Counted from the first letter of the stretch, positions 35,937 to 44,799 are shown. The stretch is 64,000 nucleotides of DNA from an uncultured Lachnospiraceae bacterium (GCA_902789735.1 CADAOZ010000002.1:62001-126000); one strand, 5' to 3'. Translations and numbers: made by a program. The notes: a model not told the origin generated them from the sequence alone.

Positions 35937-36045
35937 AAAAAAAATCCGCGTGGCTGGGCAGACAGCAGCCAGCGGACATAGGTTTCCTATCTCCTGATTC
36001 ATGTTACTGATGACCTGCTGCCGTTTCGGAACCGGTCCGAATATA
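35937..36045 (-). promoter_or_regulatory. oppA leader with terminator and candidate antiterminator
   Basis: Reading the minus strand: a TATATT -10 box (36040-36045), then a leader that forms a classical intrinsic terminator before oppA: arms TCCGC-TGGCTG/CAGCCA-GCGGA (35945-35976), followed by T8 (35937-35944). An alternative pairing of CAGCAG/CTGCTG (36015-36020 with 35963-35968) would disrupt it. It encloses two hairpins, ATAGG/CCTAT (35978-35990) and TCAT/ATGA (35999-36013), which gives an aptamer-like three-way junction. I do not recognise the class. Confidence 0.55.
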
Positions 36046-36087
36046 GCGCAAGACAATTATGACATCTCGCCCCCGTAAATGCAAGTG

Positions 36088-36795
36088 TCAGGTCTGATAC
36101 CATACCTGCAGGTTGTCCAGGCAGACCGCGCACAGGCAGCCGCCGTATACGCAGCCGCAGTCGACCGCCAGATGCCCCTGTCCCCGATAGACCAGGGACT
36201 GACCGTCGGACCTTATGGTAAAGGTCGGTGTATGGCCGGTCACCAGGATCCGGTCCGGCTCCGGAAAATACCGTCTGCCGTAATCAGCCCTGTACAGGAT
36301 CAGGTCATTCATCGAATAGGAGGACATGGGACGGTCCGGCGCGAAGTCATGTATCCCCGCGTGAACCATGACAAAATGCCGGCCGCCGGCTTCTGTCTCC
36401 GCATATGGCAGAAAGGCACCCATAAAATCCAGGAGCCTGTCCCGCTCCCTGCCGGACAGGGCCATGAACTGCTCCGCAGTGATCCTGCCCCCGTCCCGCA
36501 TCCAGAAAATGTACGGCAGGCGGTCCTCCCGGGGCAGAAGACTGCGGAAATTCATTTCATTGACGCCCTCAGGAAGCCTGCGCAGGACTTTGAGAGCAGC
36601 CGCATCATGGTTGCCCATCAGAATGGTCACATTGTCTCTGGCCGCCAGATCCTGCAGGACCCGGACCGGTTCCGGTCCTTTATCCACGCAGTCCCCCAGG
36701 ATATAAAGGGTATCCGACGCCCGGATCCCGATTCTCTCTGTCAGTGCCCGGAACCGGTCATAGCAGCCATGAATATCAGAAATCACATATTTCAC
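36088..36795 (-). CDS. Calcineurin-like metallophosphatase (PrpA/ApaH-like)
   Basis: Dinuclear-metal phosphatase of 235 residues. The DxH motif (VISDIHGCYDRF), GDCVDKGP and GNHDAAALK are all present, together with the downstream VHAGIHD and GHTPT that carry the last metal ligands. This resembles bacterial serine/threonine phosphatases and Ap4A hydrolases; the substrate is not certain. It overlaps dxs by 4 bp and is the last gene of the dxr-dxs unit. Confidence 0.9.
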   Translation of the reverse strand: MKYVISDIHGCYDRFRALTERIGIRASDTLYILGDCVDKGPEPVRVLQDLAARDNVTILMGNHDAAALKVLRRLPEGVNEMNFRSLLPREDRLPYIFWMRDGGRITAEQFMALSGRERDRLLDFMGAFLPYAETEAGGRHFVMVHAGIHDFAPDRPMSSYSMNDLILYRADYGRRYFPEPDRILVTGHTPTFTIRSDGQSLVYRGQGHLAVDCGCVYGGCLCAVCLDNLQVWYQT

Positions 36796-38690
36796 TCTGC
36801 TTCCTCCTCCGCGGACGCTTTCTCCCGGAGACAGGGAATCTCTTCACAGAGCTGTTTCATAATCGAATCACTGTCGATCCCCAGAACGCTGCGCAGCAGG
36901 GTCACATTGCCATGTTCGACATAGGCGTCCGGAAGCGTGACGCAGATCACGCGCAGATCCGGATATCTGCTCTCCACATAGGCCAGGACCTGTTCCCCGT
37001 ATCCGCCCCGCAGAACATTTTCCTCCAGGGTAACCAGATACTGGTGGCCGGCCGCGATCCGGTCGATCATCGCGAAATCCACCGGCTTGATAAAGCGGCC
37101 GTTGATCAGGCTGCATCGGCAGCCGATCCCGTGCAGTTTCTCCCGGATATGTTCCGCCGTGGAGACCATACTGCCCACGGCCAGGAGGGCGATGGTATCC
37201 TCTTCGTAAAGCATTTCGCTTTTGCCATAGGCAACAGGGGTCTGGAAGCTTTCCAGTCCCATATAGGCGTTTCCTCTGGGATAGCGGATTGCCACAGGCC
37301 TGTTCAATTCAAAGGCAAAACGCAGCATGGCTTTGAGCTCCGGCGCGTTCTTGGGCGCCATCACCGTCATATTGGGAATGGCGGACATATAGGTCAGGTC
37401 CAGAATGCCCTGATGGGTCTCGCCGTCGCTGCCGACCAGACCGGCCCTGTCAATACAGAAGACCACCGGCAGTTCCTGCAGGCAGACGTCCATCATGATC
37501 TGGTCAAAGGCCCGCTGCAGAAAGGAGGAATAGACCGCCACGACCGGCTTCAGGCCCGCCGCCGCCATGCCGGCGGCTGAAGTGACCGCGTGCTGTTCTG
37601 CGATGCCCACATCAAAGAAGCGGTCCGGATATTCCTCGGAAAAGCGCTTCAGTCCTGTGCCGTCCGGCATGGCAGCCGTTACGGCAACGATCTTCTCATC
37701 CTCCGCAGCCAGCCGGCAGAGCTCCTCGGAAAAGGTACCTGTATAGGTGACCGTTTTCTTCTGGTCCAGAGGCTTCCCGGTCATGATATTAAAGGGATTG
37801 ACCCCGTGATAAGCGTCCGGATGTTTTTCCGCCGGTTCATAACCCTTTCCTTTTTTGGTCAGGACATGGATCAGGACGGTATGATCGATCTTTTCCGCCT
37901 CTTTCAGGATCCGGACCATCTGGCGGACATCATGGCCGTCCACCGGGCCCAGATAGGTGATCCCCATATTTTCAAAGAGCATGCCCGGAATGACCAGCTG
38001 TTTGATACTGTTCTTGGTCTTGATGATGCCGTCCACCATGGAATTGCCCACGACCGGAATCCGTTCCAGCCGCTCCTGTACGCTCTTTTTCAGCTGGTGG
38101 TAGCCGGCGTCTGCCCTGAGTTCAGTCAGATAGGAATGCATGCCGCCCACATTGCGTGAGATGGACATGTTGTTGTCATTGAGTATGATAATAAAATTGG
38201 TCTTCCGCTGGCCCGCGTTATTCAGCGCTTCATAGGCCATACCGCCCGTCAGGGCTCCGTCGCCGATCACGGAAATGACCTTATAGTCCTGCCCCAGCAG
38301 GTCCCTTGCCTGGGCAATGCCCAGGGCCGCCGAAATGGAGGTGGAGCTGTGGCCTGTGTCAAAAGCGTCATATTCACTTTCCCTGCGCTTGGGGAATCCG
38401 CTCATGCCGCCGTACTGGCGCAGCTCATCAAAGCCGCTCTTGCGTCCGCTGAGCAGCTTATGGGTATAGGACTGGTGCCCCACATCCCAGACCACCTTGT
38501 CCCTGGGAAAGTCAAATACCCTGTACAGGGCAATGGTCAGCTCGACCACGCCCAGATTGGAGGCCAGATGGCCGCCGGTCCGGCTGGTCGTCTCGATCAG
38601 GAACCGCCGGATCTCCTCCGCCAGGATCTCCGTCTGCTTATAGGTCAGCCTGCGGACATCCTCCGGTCCTTTTATTCTATCCAGAATCAT
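36792..38690 (-). CDS. dxs: 1-deoxy-D-xylulose-5-phosphate synthase
   Basis: Thiamine-diphosphate enzyme that condenses pyruvate and glyceraldehyde 3-phosphate, the first MEP-pathway step. It has 632 residues. The N-terminal domain has VVWDVGHQSYTHKLLSGRKS and the ThDP motif GDGALTGGMAYEALNNAG (about residues 145-165). The transketolase middle domain has FFDVGIAEQHAVTSAAGMA. It lies 61 bp after dxr. The pairing of dxs and dxr in one unit is sensible but not the only arrangement in the class. Confidence 0.96.
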   Translation of the reverse strand: MILDRIKGPEDVRRLTYKQTEILAEEIRRFLIETTSRTGGHLASNLGVVELTIALYRVFDFPRDKVVWDVGHQSYTHKLLSGRKSGFDELRQYGGMSGFPKRRESEYDAFDTGHSSTSISAALGIAQARDLLGQDYKVISVIGDGALTGGMAYEALNNAGQRKTNFIIILNDNNMSISRNVGGMHSYLTELRADAGYHQLKKSVQERLERIPVVGNSMVDGIIKTKNSIKQLVIPGMLFENMGITYLGPVDGHDVRQMVRILKEAEKIDHTVLIHVLTKKGKGYEPAEKHPDAYHGVNPFNIMTGKPLDQKKTVTYTGTFSEELCRLAAEDEKIVAVTAAMPDGTGLKRFSEEYPDRFFDVGIAEQHAVTSAAGMAAAGLKPVVAVYSSFLQRAFDQIMMDVCLQELPVVFCIDRAGLVGSDGETHQGILDLTYMSAIPNMTVMAPKNAPELKAMLRFAFELNRPVAIRYPRGNAYMGLESFQTPVAYGKSEMLYEEDTIALLAVGSMVSTAEHIREKLHGIGCRCSLINGRFIKPVDFAMIDRIAAGHQYLVTLEENVLRGGYGEQVLAYVESRYPDLRVICVTLPDAYVEHGNVTLLRSVLGIDSDSIMKQLCEEIPCLREKASAEEEAE

Positions 38691-38751
38691 ATTCGTATCC
38701 TCTGTATGGAAGCACTTGGTGCAGTTTTTTTCCGCAGCCCCGCTCTTCTGC

Positions 38752-39891
38752 TCATCTCGCGGCTATAAAATCGTAGGTCTCCTGCTCCGTCTGCAGAATC
38801 TGGTTCAGATCCGGATGGGCGATGACCTTGTGGGCATCCATGGCCTCCTCAATGATCCGGGCGATATCCAGATAACCGATCTCCTTTTTCAGGAACATGG
38901 CGACCGCCCGCTCATTGGCCGCGTTAAAGACAGTAGGCAGGGAACCGCCGGTCCTGCCGGCCCGCAGGGCCAGGGCCAGGCCCGGGAAATTGACCGGGTC
39001 GGGATCCTCAAAGGTGATTTTGGCCAGTTTTCCGAAATCAAGCCTGTCGCCGGGCAGATATCTGCGTTCCGGATAATACAGGGCGTACTGGATGGGCAGT
39101 TTCATATCGGGCGTACCCAGCTGGGCGATGACCGCGCCGTCATCGAACTGGACTGCCGAATGGATGACGCTCTGGGGCTGGACCAGGACCTGGATCCGGT
39201 CGATATCCACGCCGAAGAGCCATTTGGCCTCCATGACCTCCAGGCCCTTGTTGACCATGGTGGAGCTGTCAATGGTGATCTTATGTCCCATGGTCCAGTT
39301 GGGATGCCTGAGGGCGTCCTCCAGCTGTACCTTTTTCATCTGTTCCAGCGTCCAGCCCCGGAAAGGACCGCCGGAAGCAGTCAGCAGGATTTTGTCGATA
39401 TGGTTGCCCCGCTCTCCCTGCAGGCACTGGAAAATCGCGGAGTGCTCGCTGTCAACGGGCAGGATCTTTACGCCCTTTTCCTTTGCCAGGGGAATGATCA
39501 GATGGCCTGCCGTGACCAGGGTCTCCTTGTTGGCCAGGGCGATATCCTTGCCCGCCTCTATGGCCGCAATGGTGGGCCTGATACCGATCATGCCGACTAC
39601 CGCTGTAACTACAGTCTCTGCTGCCGGGATGGAGGCAGCCTCTATCAGGCCTTCCATGCCCCAGGATACCTTTACGTCCAGGTCCGCGACCCGGAGCTTT
39701 AATTCTTCTGCCTTTTTTTCCTCCCACAGGACCGCCAGTTCCGGCCTGAATTCCCGGATCTGCTGCTCGATCAGGTCCACATTGGAACCTGCCGCCAGGG
39801 CGGCCACATGGATATCCTTATTATTTCTTACGACCTGCAGTGTCTGGGTCCCGATCGATCCCGTGGAACCCAATACAGAAATCTGTCTCAT
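38752..39891 (-). CDS. dxr: 1-deoxy-D-xylulose 5-phosphate reductoisomerase
   Basis: NADPH enzyme for the second MEP-pathway step, forming 2-C-methyl-D-erythritol 4-phosphate. It has 379 residues. The N-terminal LGSTGSIGTQTLQVV is the NADPH loop, and LTASGGPFRGW and KITIDSSTMVNKGLEVMEAK carry the substrate and metal contacts. GGAGG lies before the ATG. Confidence 0.96.
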   Translation of the reverse strand: MRQISVLGSTGSIGTQTLQVVRNNKDIHVAALAAGSNVDLIEQQIREFRPELAVLWEEKKAEELKLRVADLDVKVSWGMEGLIEAASIPAAETVVTAVVGMIGIRPTIAAIEAGKDIALANKETLVTAGHLIIPLAKEKGVKILPVDSEHSAIFQCLQGERGNHIDKILLTASGGPFRGWTLEQMKKVQLEDALRHPNWTMGHKITIDSSTMVNKGLEVMEAKWLFGVDIDRIQVLVQPQSVIHSAVQFDDGAVIAQLGTPDMKLPIQYALYYPERRYLPGDRLDFGKLAKITFEDPDPVNFPGLALALRAGRTGGSLPTVFNAANERAVAMFLKKEIGYLDIARIIEEAMDAHKVIAHPDLNQILQTEQETYDFIAAR

Positions 39892-39910
39892 TTTTCATGC
39901 CTCCGGTCTT

Positions 39911-39960
39911 TTATTTTCTTAATATACGGTATTTCTATTCTATCACAGTTCCTGTCCGCT
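39911..39960 (-). promoter_or_regulatory. Putative promoter of dxr-dxs
   Basis: Minus strand TAGAAT (RC of ATTCTA near 39938-39943) is about 50 bp before the dxr ATG. The -35 (TTTTTA) is weak. Confidence 0.4.
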
Positions 39961-39988
39961 AAAAAATGAAAGGTCTCTAAAATGAGAC
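39961..39988 (-). terminator. Weak terminator after dinB
   Basis: A 5-bp stem GTCTC/GAGAC (39973-39988) followed on the minus strand by a T-rich run (T6 at 39961-39966). A second GTCTC copy a few bases away could pair instead. Confidence 0.4.
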
Positions 39989-40020
39989 TCCAAAAATGAG
40001 ACTGCCCGGGCTGTATGGAT

Positions 40021-41526
40021 TTACGGGCGGGCTTTCCGGGAATCTCCCTTCCGGACGGTGTCCTGTCCATAGCGCCGGTTGATCCTGTCCATCATGGCAT
40101 CCAGCCTGCGCTTTTTTTCATCGGCGGCGGAAACGGGCGCCCCGCCCTTCCGGCCGGGGTCCTGGTCAGGGTCTTCGGATTCCGCAGCCGCTGACGATGG
40201 ATTATATGCCATTTTCTCTTCGGAAGCAAGCTCCTGCACCATTCTATGCCGGTCCGCTTTCCGCTCCGTTACTTCCCGGTCCGCTTTCTGATCCGCTGCT
40301 GTCCGGACTGCCTCTTTAACTCCCGTAATCGGGAAAGGATCTTCTGCAGGCGTGTCCTCCCCGGATCCTGTCTGCGCTCCCATCCAGTCGAACAGACTCA
40401 TCTGCTCATAGGGGCTGTCATCCAGTCCCGCGGCGCTGACGCCGACCAGGCGGATGGTCCGCCCCCGGCTGAACAGGCCTTCTTCCCCTGTCAGCAGGCG
40501 GTCCATCAGCTCCCGGGCCGCAGCTTCAATGACGGCCGGGTCGGAAGTGGATCTGTCCAGGCGCTTTTGCCGGGTATGCCTGTGGAACTGATCTGTCTTG
40601 ACAATAACACCGATGGTATAGGCCCTGACAGAATCCTTCCGCATCCGGCTGCCCACACTTTCCGAGAGTCTGCGCAGATAAGCCGGCATCCTTTCCCCGT
40701 AATTCTGTCCTGTAATGTCCTCCGCCATGGTCGTTTCATTAGAGTAACTCTTGGCTTTCTCCCGGGTCCCCCGGACCGGGGAATTGCTGATTCCGTTGGC
40801 GGCGCGCCAGATATGGGCGCCGGCCTTTTCACCCAGGGCCCCTTTGAGGATTTCCGGATCGGTCCCCGCGGCGTCACCGATCGTCAGGATCCCCAGGCTG
40901 TTCAGCCGGGCCGCCGTCGCGCCGCCGCAGCCATGCAGCTCCCGTATGGGCAGCGGCCACATCTTTCCGGCCACTTCGTCCGGGAACAGGGTATGGGTCA
41001 GGTCGGGTTTCTGGAAGTCACTGGCCATCTTGGCCAGGAGTTTATTGGAGGAGATGCCCACATTCACCGTAAATCCCAGGCTCTCCCGGATCTCTTTCCG
41101 GATTCCGGCGGCAATCTCCAGAACAGCCTGCCTCTCCTCTTCCCGGGATCCGGCGCCGGCGCCAGCGCCTGTCATGTCCATATAGGCTTCATCGATCGAG
41201 ACCTGTTCGACCACTTCCGCGTATTTTTTCAGAATGGCAATGAACTGGCGGGAATATTCTTTATAGGTCTTACGGTCCCCTGGCACCAGGATCAGGTCCG
41301 GGCACTTCTGCAGGGCCTTCATCACCGGTTCCCCGGTCTGCACGCCGTACTTTTTGGCCGGAATGGATTTGGCTGTGATAATACCGTGCCGGGTCTTTAC
41401 ATCCCCTCCCACGGCGGAAGGGACTGTACGCAGGTCCAGGGCCTGCGGATCCTCCCGCAGCCTTTTCACGGCGGACCAGGACAGGAAGGCCGAATTTACA
41501 TCCACATGAAATATGATTCTGTCCAT
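40021..41526 (-). CDS. dinB: Y-family DNA polymerase IV with a long C-terminal insertion
   Basis: Translesion DNA polymerase, 501 residues. Palm-domain acidic residues lie in FHVDVNSAFLSW (about residue 8) and VSIDEAYMDMTG (about 108). The helix-hairpin-helix is GCGGATAARLNSLGILTIGD. A clamp-binding motif, QMSLFDW, is at about residues 375-381. A low-complexity, charged segment of about 80 residues (about 386-466) separates it from a conserved end, DRINRRYGQDTVRKG, which in relatives follows the clamp motif closely. The gene starts 30 bp from a sevenfold 15-bp palindromic array. Confidence 0.93.
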   Translation of the reverse strand: MDRIIFHVDVNSAFLSWSAVKRLREDPQALDLRTVPSAVGGDVKTRHGIITAKSIPAKKYGVQTGEPVMKALQKCPDLILVPGDRKTYKEYSRQFIAILKKYAEVVEQVSIDEAYMDMTGAGAGAGSREEERQAVLEIAAGIRKEIRESLGFTVNVGISSNKLLAKMASDFQKPDLTHTLFPDEVAGKMWPLPIRELHGCGGATAARLNSLGILTIGDAAGTDPEILKGALGEKAGAHIWRAANGISNSPVRGTREKAKSYSNETTMAEDITGQNYGERMPAYLRRLSESVGSRMRKDSVRAYTIGVIVKTDQFHRHTRQKRLDRSTSDPAVIEAAARELMDRLLTGEEGLFSRGRTIRLVGVSAAGLDDSPYEQMSLFDWMGAQTGSGEDTPAEDPFPITGVKEAVRTAADQKADREVTERKADRHRMVQELASEEKMAYNPSSAAAESEDPDQDPGRKGGAPVSAADEKKRRLDAMMDRINRRYGQDTVRKGDSRKARP

Positions 41527-41551
41527 GCCGGTCCCTCACCGCCTTTCTGTC

Positions 41552-41684
41552 TGCCATTATAAAGTATGCCTTTGTAAAGGATGCCTTTGTAAAGGATACC
41601 TTTGTAAAGGATACCTTTATAAAGGATGCCTTTGTAAAGGATACCTTTGTAAAGGATACCTGTATAAAGGATGCCCGTAAACAG
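41552..41684. repeat. 15-bp palindromic tandem array upstream of dinB
   Basis: Seven consecutive 15-bp units ending at 41580, 41595, 41610, 41625, 41640, 41655 and 41670. Each is built on CCTTTGTAAAGG or close variants (one unit has CCTTTATAAAGG, a perfect palindrome), joined by ATG or ATA. Degenerate units flank both ends. The array covers the region from which both dinB (leftward) and the DUF4317 gene (rightward) are transcribed. Each unit can form a hairpin or bind a dimeric protein. Seven units in helical phase (15 bp is not a multiple of 10.5) are unusual. Confidence 0.85.
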
Positions 41685-41733
41685 TCACCCTCTGAAAAAC
41701 ATGCATCATGATCATACATAGTATAACATAGGC

Positions 41734-41763
41734 TTGGACAATCCCCCCAAAACATGGTACAAC
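41734..41763 (+). promoter_or_regulatory. Candidate promoter of the DUF4317 gene
   Basis: TTGGAC (41734-41739), 18-bp spacer with a CCCCCCAAAACA block, TACAAC (41758-41763). The same block occurs in the promoter at 16451-16479. The transcript would have a leader of about 155 nt. Confidence 0.4.
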
Positions 41764-41925
41764 AGTCAGGTACCTTTCCTTTCTCTCTCATATCCGCGCG
41801 GGGTACGGCCAGCACGAAAGCGGCCTGCCTGTTCTGCGCCAAAGACCCGGTGGGAGGACAGGAACACCGTTTAATAACCGCAGTCTTCAATAGTCATATA
41901 TAAGTTATAAAAGGAAGCAGACGAT

Positions 41926-43062
41926 ATGGATAAGAAAGCGATCGCTGAGATCAGAAAACTGATGACCGCAGGCAACTGCAGAATCGACAGGATCCGGGGC
42001 TGTTATGTCAATGACAACGGCGACATCCTGATGGAAATGAAAGAGACCTTCCTGGCCATGCAGGAGGAAAATGTGGAAAAGTATCTGGAACTGCTGCGGA
42101 AGACCCTGACCGGCAAGCTGGGCCGCAGTCTCTTCAACATGGAATTTCCCACAGAAGAGGAAATGGAAGGCGGACGTCAGGAATTTCTGTACCGGCTGCA
42201 GCAGTCGCAGCTGGAGGACGAAGACCTGGTCCGGACCTTTTTTGACCGGATCGTGCAGACCTATCAGGCACCCGGCAAATACCTGATCATCCTGGTCCAC
42301 GGTCTCTATGACATTCCGGCCAGGACCTCGGACAATCAGGAACTGGAAGACGCCTCTGACTTCGTCTATTCTTTCCTGCTCTGCAGTATCTGTCCTGTGA
42401 CAGAGCTCAAGGAAGGCCTCTGCTACGATCCGGACACCGGGATGTTCGTGGATAAGCGGGGCGACTGGGCTGTGCAGAAACCGGATCTGGGTTTCCTCTT
42501 CCCGGCCTATAATGACCGGATGCCGGATATTCATTCCCTGCTCTACTATACCCGTAAGGAAGAAGAACGGCACCCGGAATTCACCGATGAGATCCTGGGC
42601 GCAGCCCTTCCCATGCCGGAATCAGACCAGAAGAACGTCTTCCGTTCCATAGTGGAACAGACCCTGGGCCGTGACTGTGATTTTGAAAATGTCAAAGGTG
42701 TCACGGAATCCATCAACCGCCTGATCGAGGAGAATAAAGACGATCCCGAACCGGCCCGGATTGAAAAAGCCGATATGCGCAGGATCCTTACGGACAACGG
42801 CGCCAGCCAGGAGATCATGGACGATTTTGATGAGGCCTTTGACGAGGCGGTTGGGCCCGGCCGGGCCCTGACCGCCGAAAATGTGCGGACTTCCTCTACC
42901 CTGGAGGTCAAATCTCCCAGTATGAAGATCAGTGTCAAAGGAGATATGACGGACATGATCCGGACCCGGGTCATCGACGGGATGGAATATCTGATCATTC
43001 CCGTCGTCGATGAGATTGAAGTCAACGGCATCCGGATCCTCCGCTCCCGCAGGGAGGAATAA
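41926..43062 (+). CDS. DUF4317 family protein
   Basis: Soluble protein of unknown function, 378 residues, from a family common in Lachnospiraceae and relatives. MDKKAIAEIRKLMTAGNCRIDRI and RGCYVNDNGD open the protein. No catalytic motif, signal peptide or membrane helix is evident, and the C-terminal third is acidic and helical. AAGGAAG precedes the ATG. It lies alone, with the 15-bp array and dinB upstream on the other strand. Confidence 0.85.
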   Translation: MDKKAIAEIRKLMTAGNCRIDRIRGCYVNDNGDILMEMKETFLAMQEENVEKYLELLRKTLTGKLGRSLFNMEFPTEEEMEGGRQEFLYRLQQSQLEDEDLVRTFFDRIVQTYQAPGKYLIILVHGLYDIPARTSDNQELEDASDFVYSFLLCSICPVTELKEGLCYDPDTGMFVDKRGDWAVQKPDLGFLFPAYNDRMPDIHSLLYYTRKEEERHPEFTDEILGAALPMPESDQKNVFRSIVEQTLGRDCDFENVKGVTESINRLIEENKDDPEPARIEKADMRRILTDNGASQEIMDDFDEAFDEAVGPGRALTAENVRTSSTLEVKSPSMKISVKGDMTDMIRTRVIDGMEYLIIPVVDEIEVNGIRILRSRREE

Positions 43063-43112
43063 GAAAGAAGTCCTCCACTGACGGAATTATTATGGACGGG
43101 AGAAACGCCGCC

Positions 43113-44180
43113 TCAGGTCTGCTGTACAGGCTCCCGGTCCAGACCAAAAACATAGCGCAGGAAATCATGGGCCATCTCCGGCCAGCCCTGTACTTCCGGT
43201 ACCGGAACGCCTTTTTCCTTTTCCCCGGCATAGGGGCCGTAGAGGTATTCCCGCATCCAGAAGTCTTTCTCTTTTTCCTTCATGGGGATATGGCCCGCGT
43301 CCAGCTGCTCCATGACGCGGCCGACCTGCTCCAGGGTATAATCCGCTTTGCAGGCCCGGTCCGCCCATTCCTGATCGGCCAGAGACAGGCCGTGGACTCC
43401 GTGGGAATAAATGTGCATGGAATGAAGCACTCCTTTCTCCCGCAGGGCCTGTTCAAACCGGAAGGTATTTTCCACCGGCACAGAATCATCCGGCAGCGTA
43501 TGCCAGATATAGACCGGCGGCGTATCCGGACGGACCTGGGTCTCCAGGGACATATATCGCATTTCATCCTCAGGGGTCCTGCAGCCGGGCAGGGCCCCTT
43601 TCTGCCGGATCACGGGAGCCGCGGCATCTTCTTCCGGCCTGTTATAGCCCAGAAGTGCCTTTATGGAATCCGCATGGGTCAGGCCGGGTTCTGCCGTGAT
43701 GACCGGATAGGACAGGACAACGGCGTCGGGCCTGCAGCTATAGTCTCTGAAAACGGGGTTGTTTTCATAAGCGTCCCTTCCGTGGACCGCCAGCGAAGCG
43801 GTCAGATGGCCGCCGGCTGAGAAACCGCAGACCGCGATCCGGGCTGGATCGATTTCCAGCCGGTCCGCTTCCTTCCGGAGCAGGCGGACGGCTCTGGCCA
43901 GATCCTGCAGGGGCTGCAGGCGCAGCGGCTCCATACGCAGGGGATTACATGTATAAGTAAGGACAAAGGCGTTATATCCCATTCCATAGAACCGCTCCGC
44001 TACCGGCTGACCTTCCCGGATTGAGGCGAAACTGTAAGCTCCGCCGGGCACTACGATCATGCAGGGCCTGGGCCCGTCTGCCTCTTCATGTAAATAAGCG
44101 GTCAGATTGGGCACAAAGCCATAGGCCATGGCATACCTGTATTCTTCCGCTTCCCATATCCTGATCTTTTCTCTCCGCAT
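43113..44180 (-). CDS. Alpha/beta hydrolase, BD-FAE/esterase-lipase-like
   Basis: Cytoplasmic serine hydrolase, probably an esterase, 355 residues. The oxyanion-hole region is CMIVVPGGAYSFAS, and the nucleophile elbow GFSAGGHL is at about residue 125. An acidic residue in PPVYIWHTLPDD and a histidine in HGVHGLS complete a plausible triad. The ATG at 44180 has GGAG 6 nt upstream; ATGs further up are poorly spaced. Convergent with the DUF4317 gene. Substrate unknown (acetylated sugar or xylan would be a family-based guess). Confidence 0.85.
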   Translation of the reverse strand: MRREKIRIWEAEEYRYAMAYGFVPNLTAYLHEEADGPRPCMIVVPGGAYSFASIREGQPVAERFYGMGYNAFVLTYTCNPLRMEPLRLQPLQDLARAVRLLRKEADRLEIDPARIAVCGFSAGGHLTASLAVHGRDAYENNPVFRDYSCRPDAVVLSYPVITAEPGLTHADSIKALLGYNRPEEDAAAPVIRQKGALPGCRTPEDEMRYMSLETQVRPDTPPVYIWHTLPDDSVPVENTFRFEQALREKGVLHSMHIYSHGVHGLSLADQEWADRACKADYTLEQVGRVMEQLDAGHIPMKEKEKDFWMREYLYGPYAGEKEKGVPVPEVQGWPEMAHDFLRYVFGLDREPVQQT

Positions 44181-44297
44181 CCGTTTCTCCATTCCTTCCC
44201 TGTATATAAGTTGTCCCCCTCGAGGCAGAAACGCCCATGGGTCCACATTCCGTACGCTTCCTCTGCCGGCTGACTTCTGCCGGCTTTCTTCATAAAT

Positions 44298-44327
44298 ATT
44301 ATACAGGAAACCCCGCACGGGAAACAA
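44298..44327 (-). promoter_or_regulatory. Promoter of the esterase gene
   Basis: Minus strand TTGTTT (44322-44327), 18-bp spacer, TATAAT (44298-44303). The -35 overlaps the T-run of the neighbouring terminator. Confidence 0.5.
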
Positions 44328-44352
44328 AAAAAGCGGTCCTTTCGGACCGCTT
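44326..44352 (-). terminator. Terminator of the malQ-trmD unit
   Basis: A perfect 9-bp stem AAGCGGTCC/GGACCGCTT with a TTTC loop (44331-44352), followed on the minus strand by T7 (44326-44332). Confidence 0.9.
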
Positions 44353-44431
44353 ACGCCTGCTTCTGGGGACCGGGCCTAAGCACGGCCCTCTATAAATCCG
44401 TATGAAATTGCCGGGAAAGGCGTCAGCCATC

Positions 44432-44680
44432 TTACTCGTTGCTGGCTTCGTTCTCCCGCAGCAGCCGCAGTTCCTGCAGAAGTTCCAGATCCTCTTTTGT
44501 GACCAGCATGTTGCAGGTCACAGTATCATGACCGGGCTTGGTCATGCTGATCTCAAAGACCGTGTCTTCCGGTACGCCGGTCAGAAGCTCATTCCTGATA
44601 AAAGCGGCGACCCTGGGATGTCTGGATGTAAACTCATTTTTCATCCTGCCCAGTTTTAAAAGCGTCATGGGATTGATCAT
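44432..44680 (-). CDS. Small conserved protein of unknown function
   Basis: 82 residues from MINPMTLLKLGRMKNEFTSR, with GGAGG before the ATG; the open frame to 44800 has no other good start. It is mostly helical with a central ELLTGVPEDTVFEISMTKPG segment. Similar short proteins beginning MINPMTLLKL occur widely in Lachnospiraceae, from memory, with no assigned role. It follows trmD by 119 bp and precedes the unit's terminator. Confidence 0.7.
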   Translation of the reverse strand: MINPMTLLKLGRMKNEFTSRHPRVAAFIRNELLTGVPEDTVFEISMTKPGHDTVTCNMLVTKEDLELLQELRLLRENEASNE

Positions 44681-44799
44681 TCTGTTTCCTCCAAATATAC
44701 CTGCCGGAGCGGAACGGCCTGTTCTGTACCTGCCGCTGCCGGTCGTTTTTCTGAAATACCCGTATATTATAGCAGATGAAATCAGAATGGCAACCGGCA

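Noticed and set aside
41552-41684. CRISPR array
   Set aside because: The units are 15 bp, contiguous and with no spacers. No cas genes are nearby.
41270-41890. Minus-strand open frame reading the 15-bp array as pentapeptide repeats (SFTKV/A type)
   Set aside because: It runs out of frame into dinB and has no ribosome-binding site of note. The array is better seen as DNA/RNA repeats.
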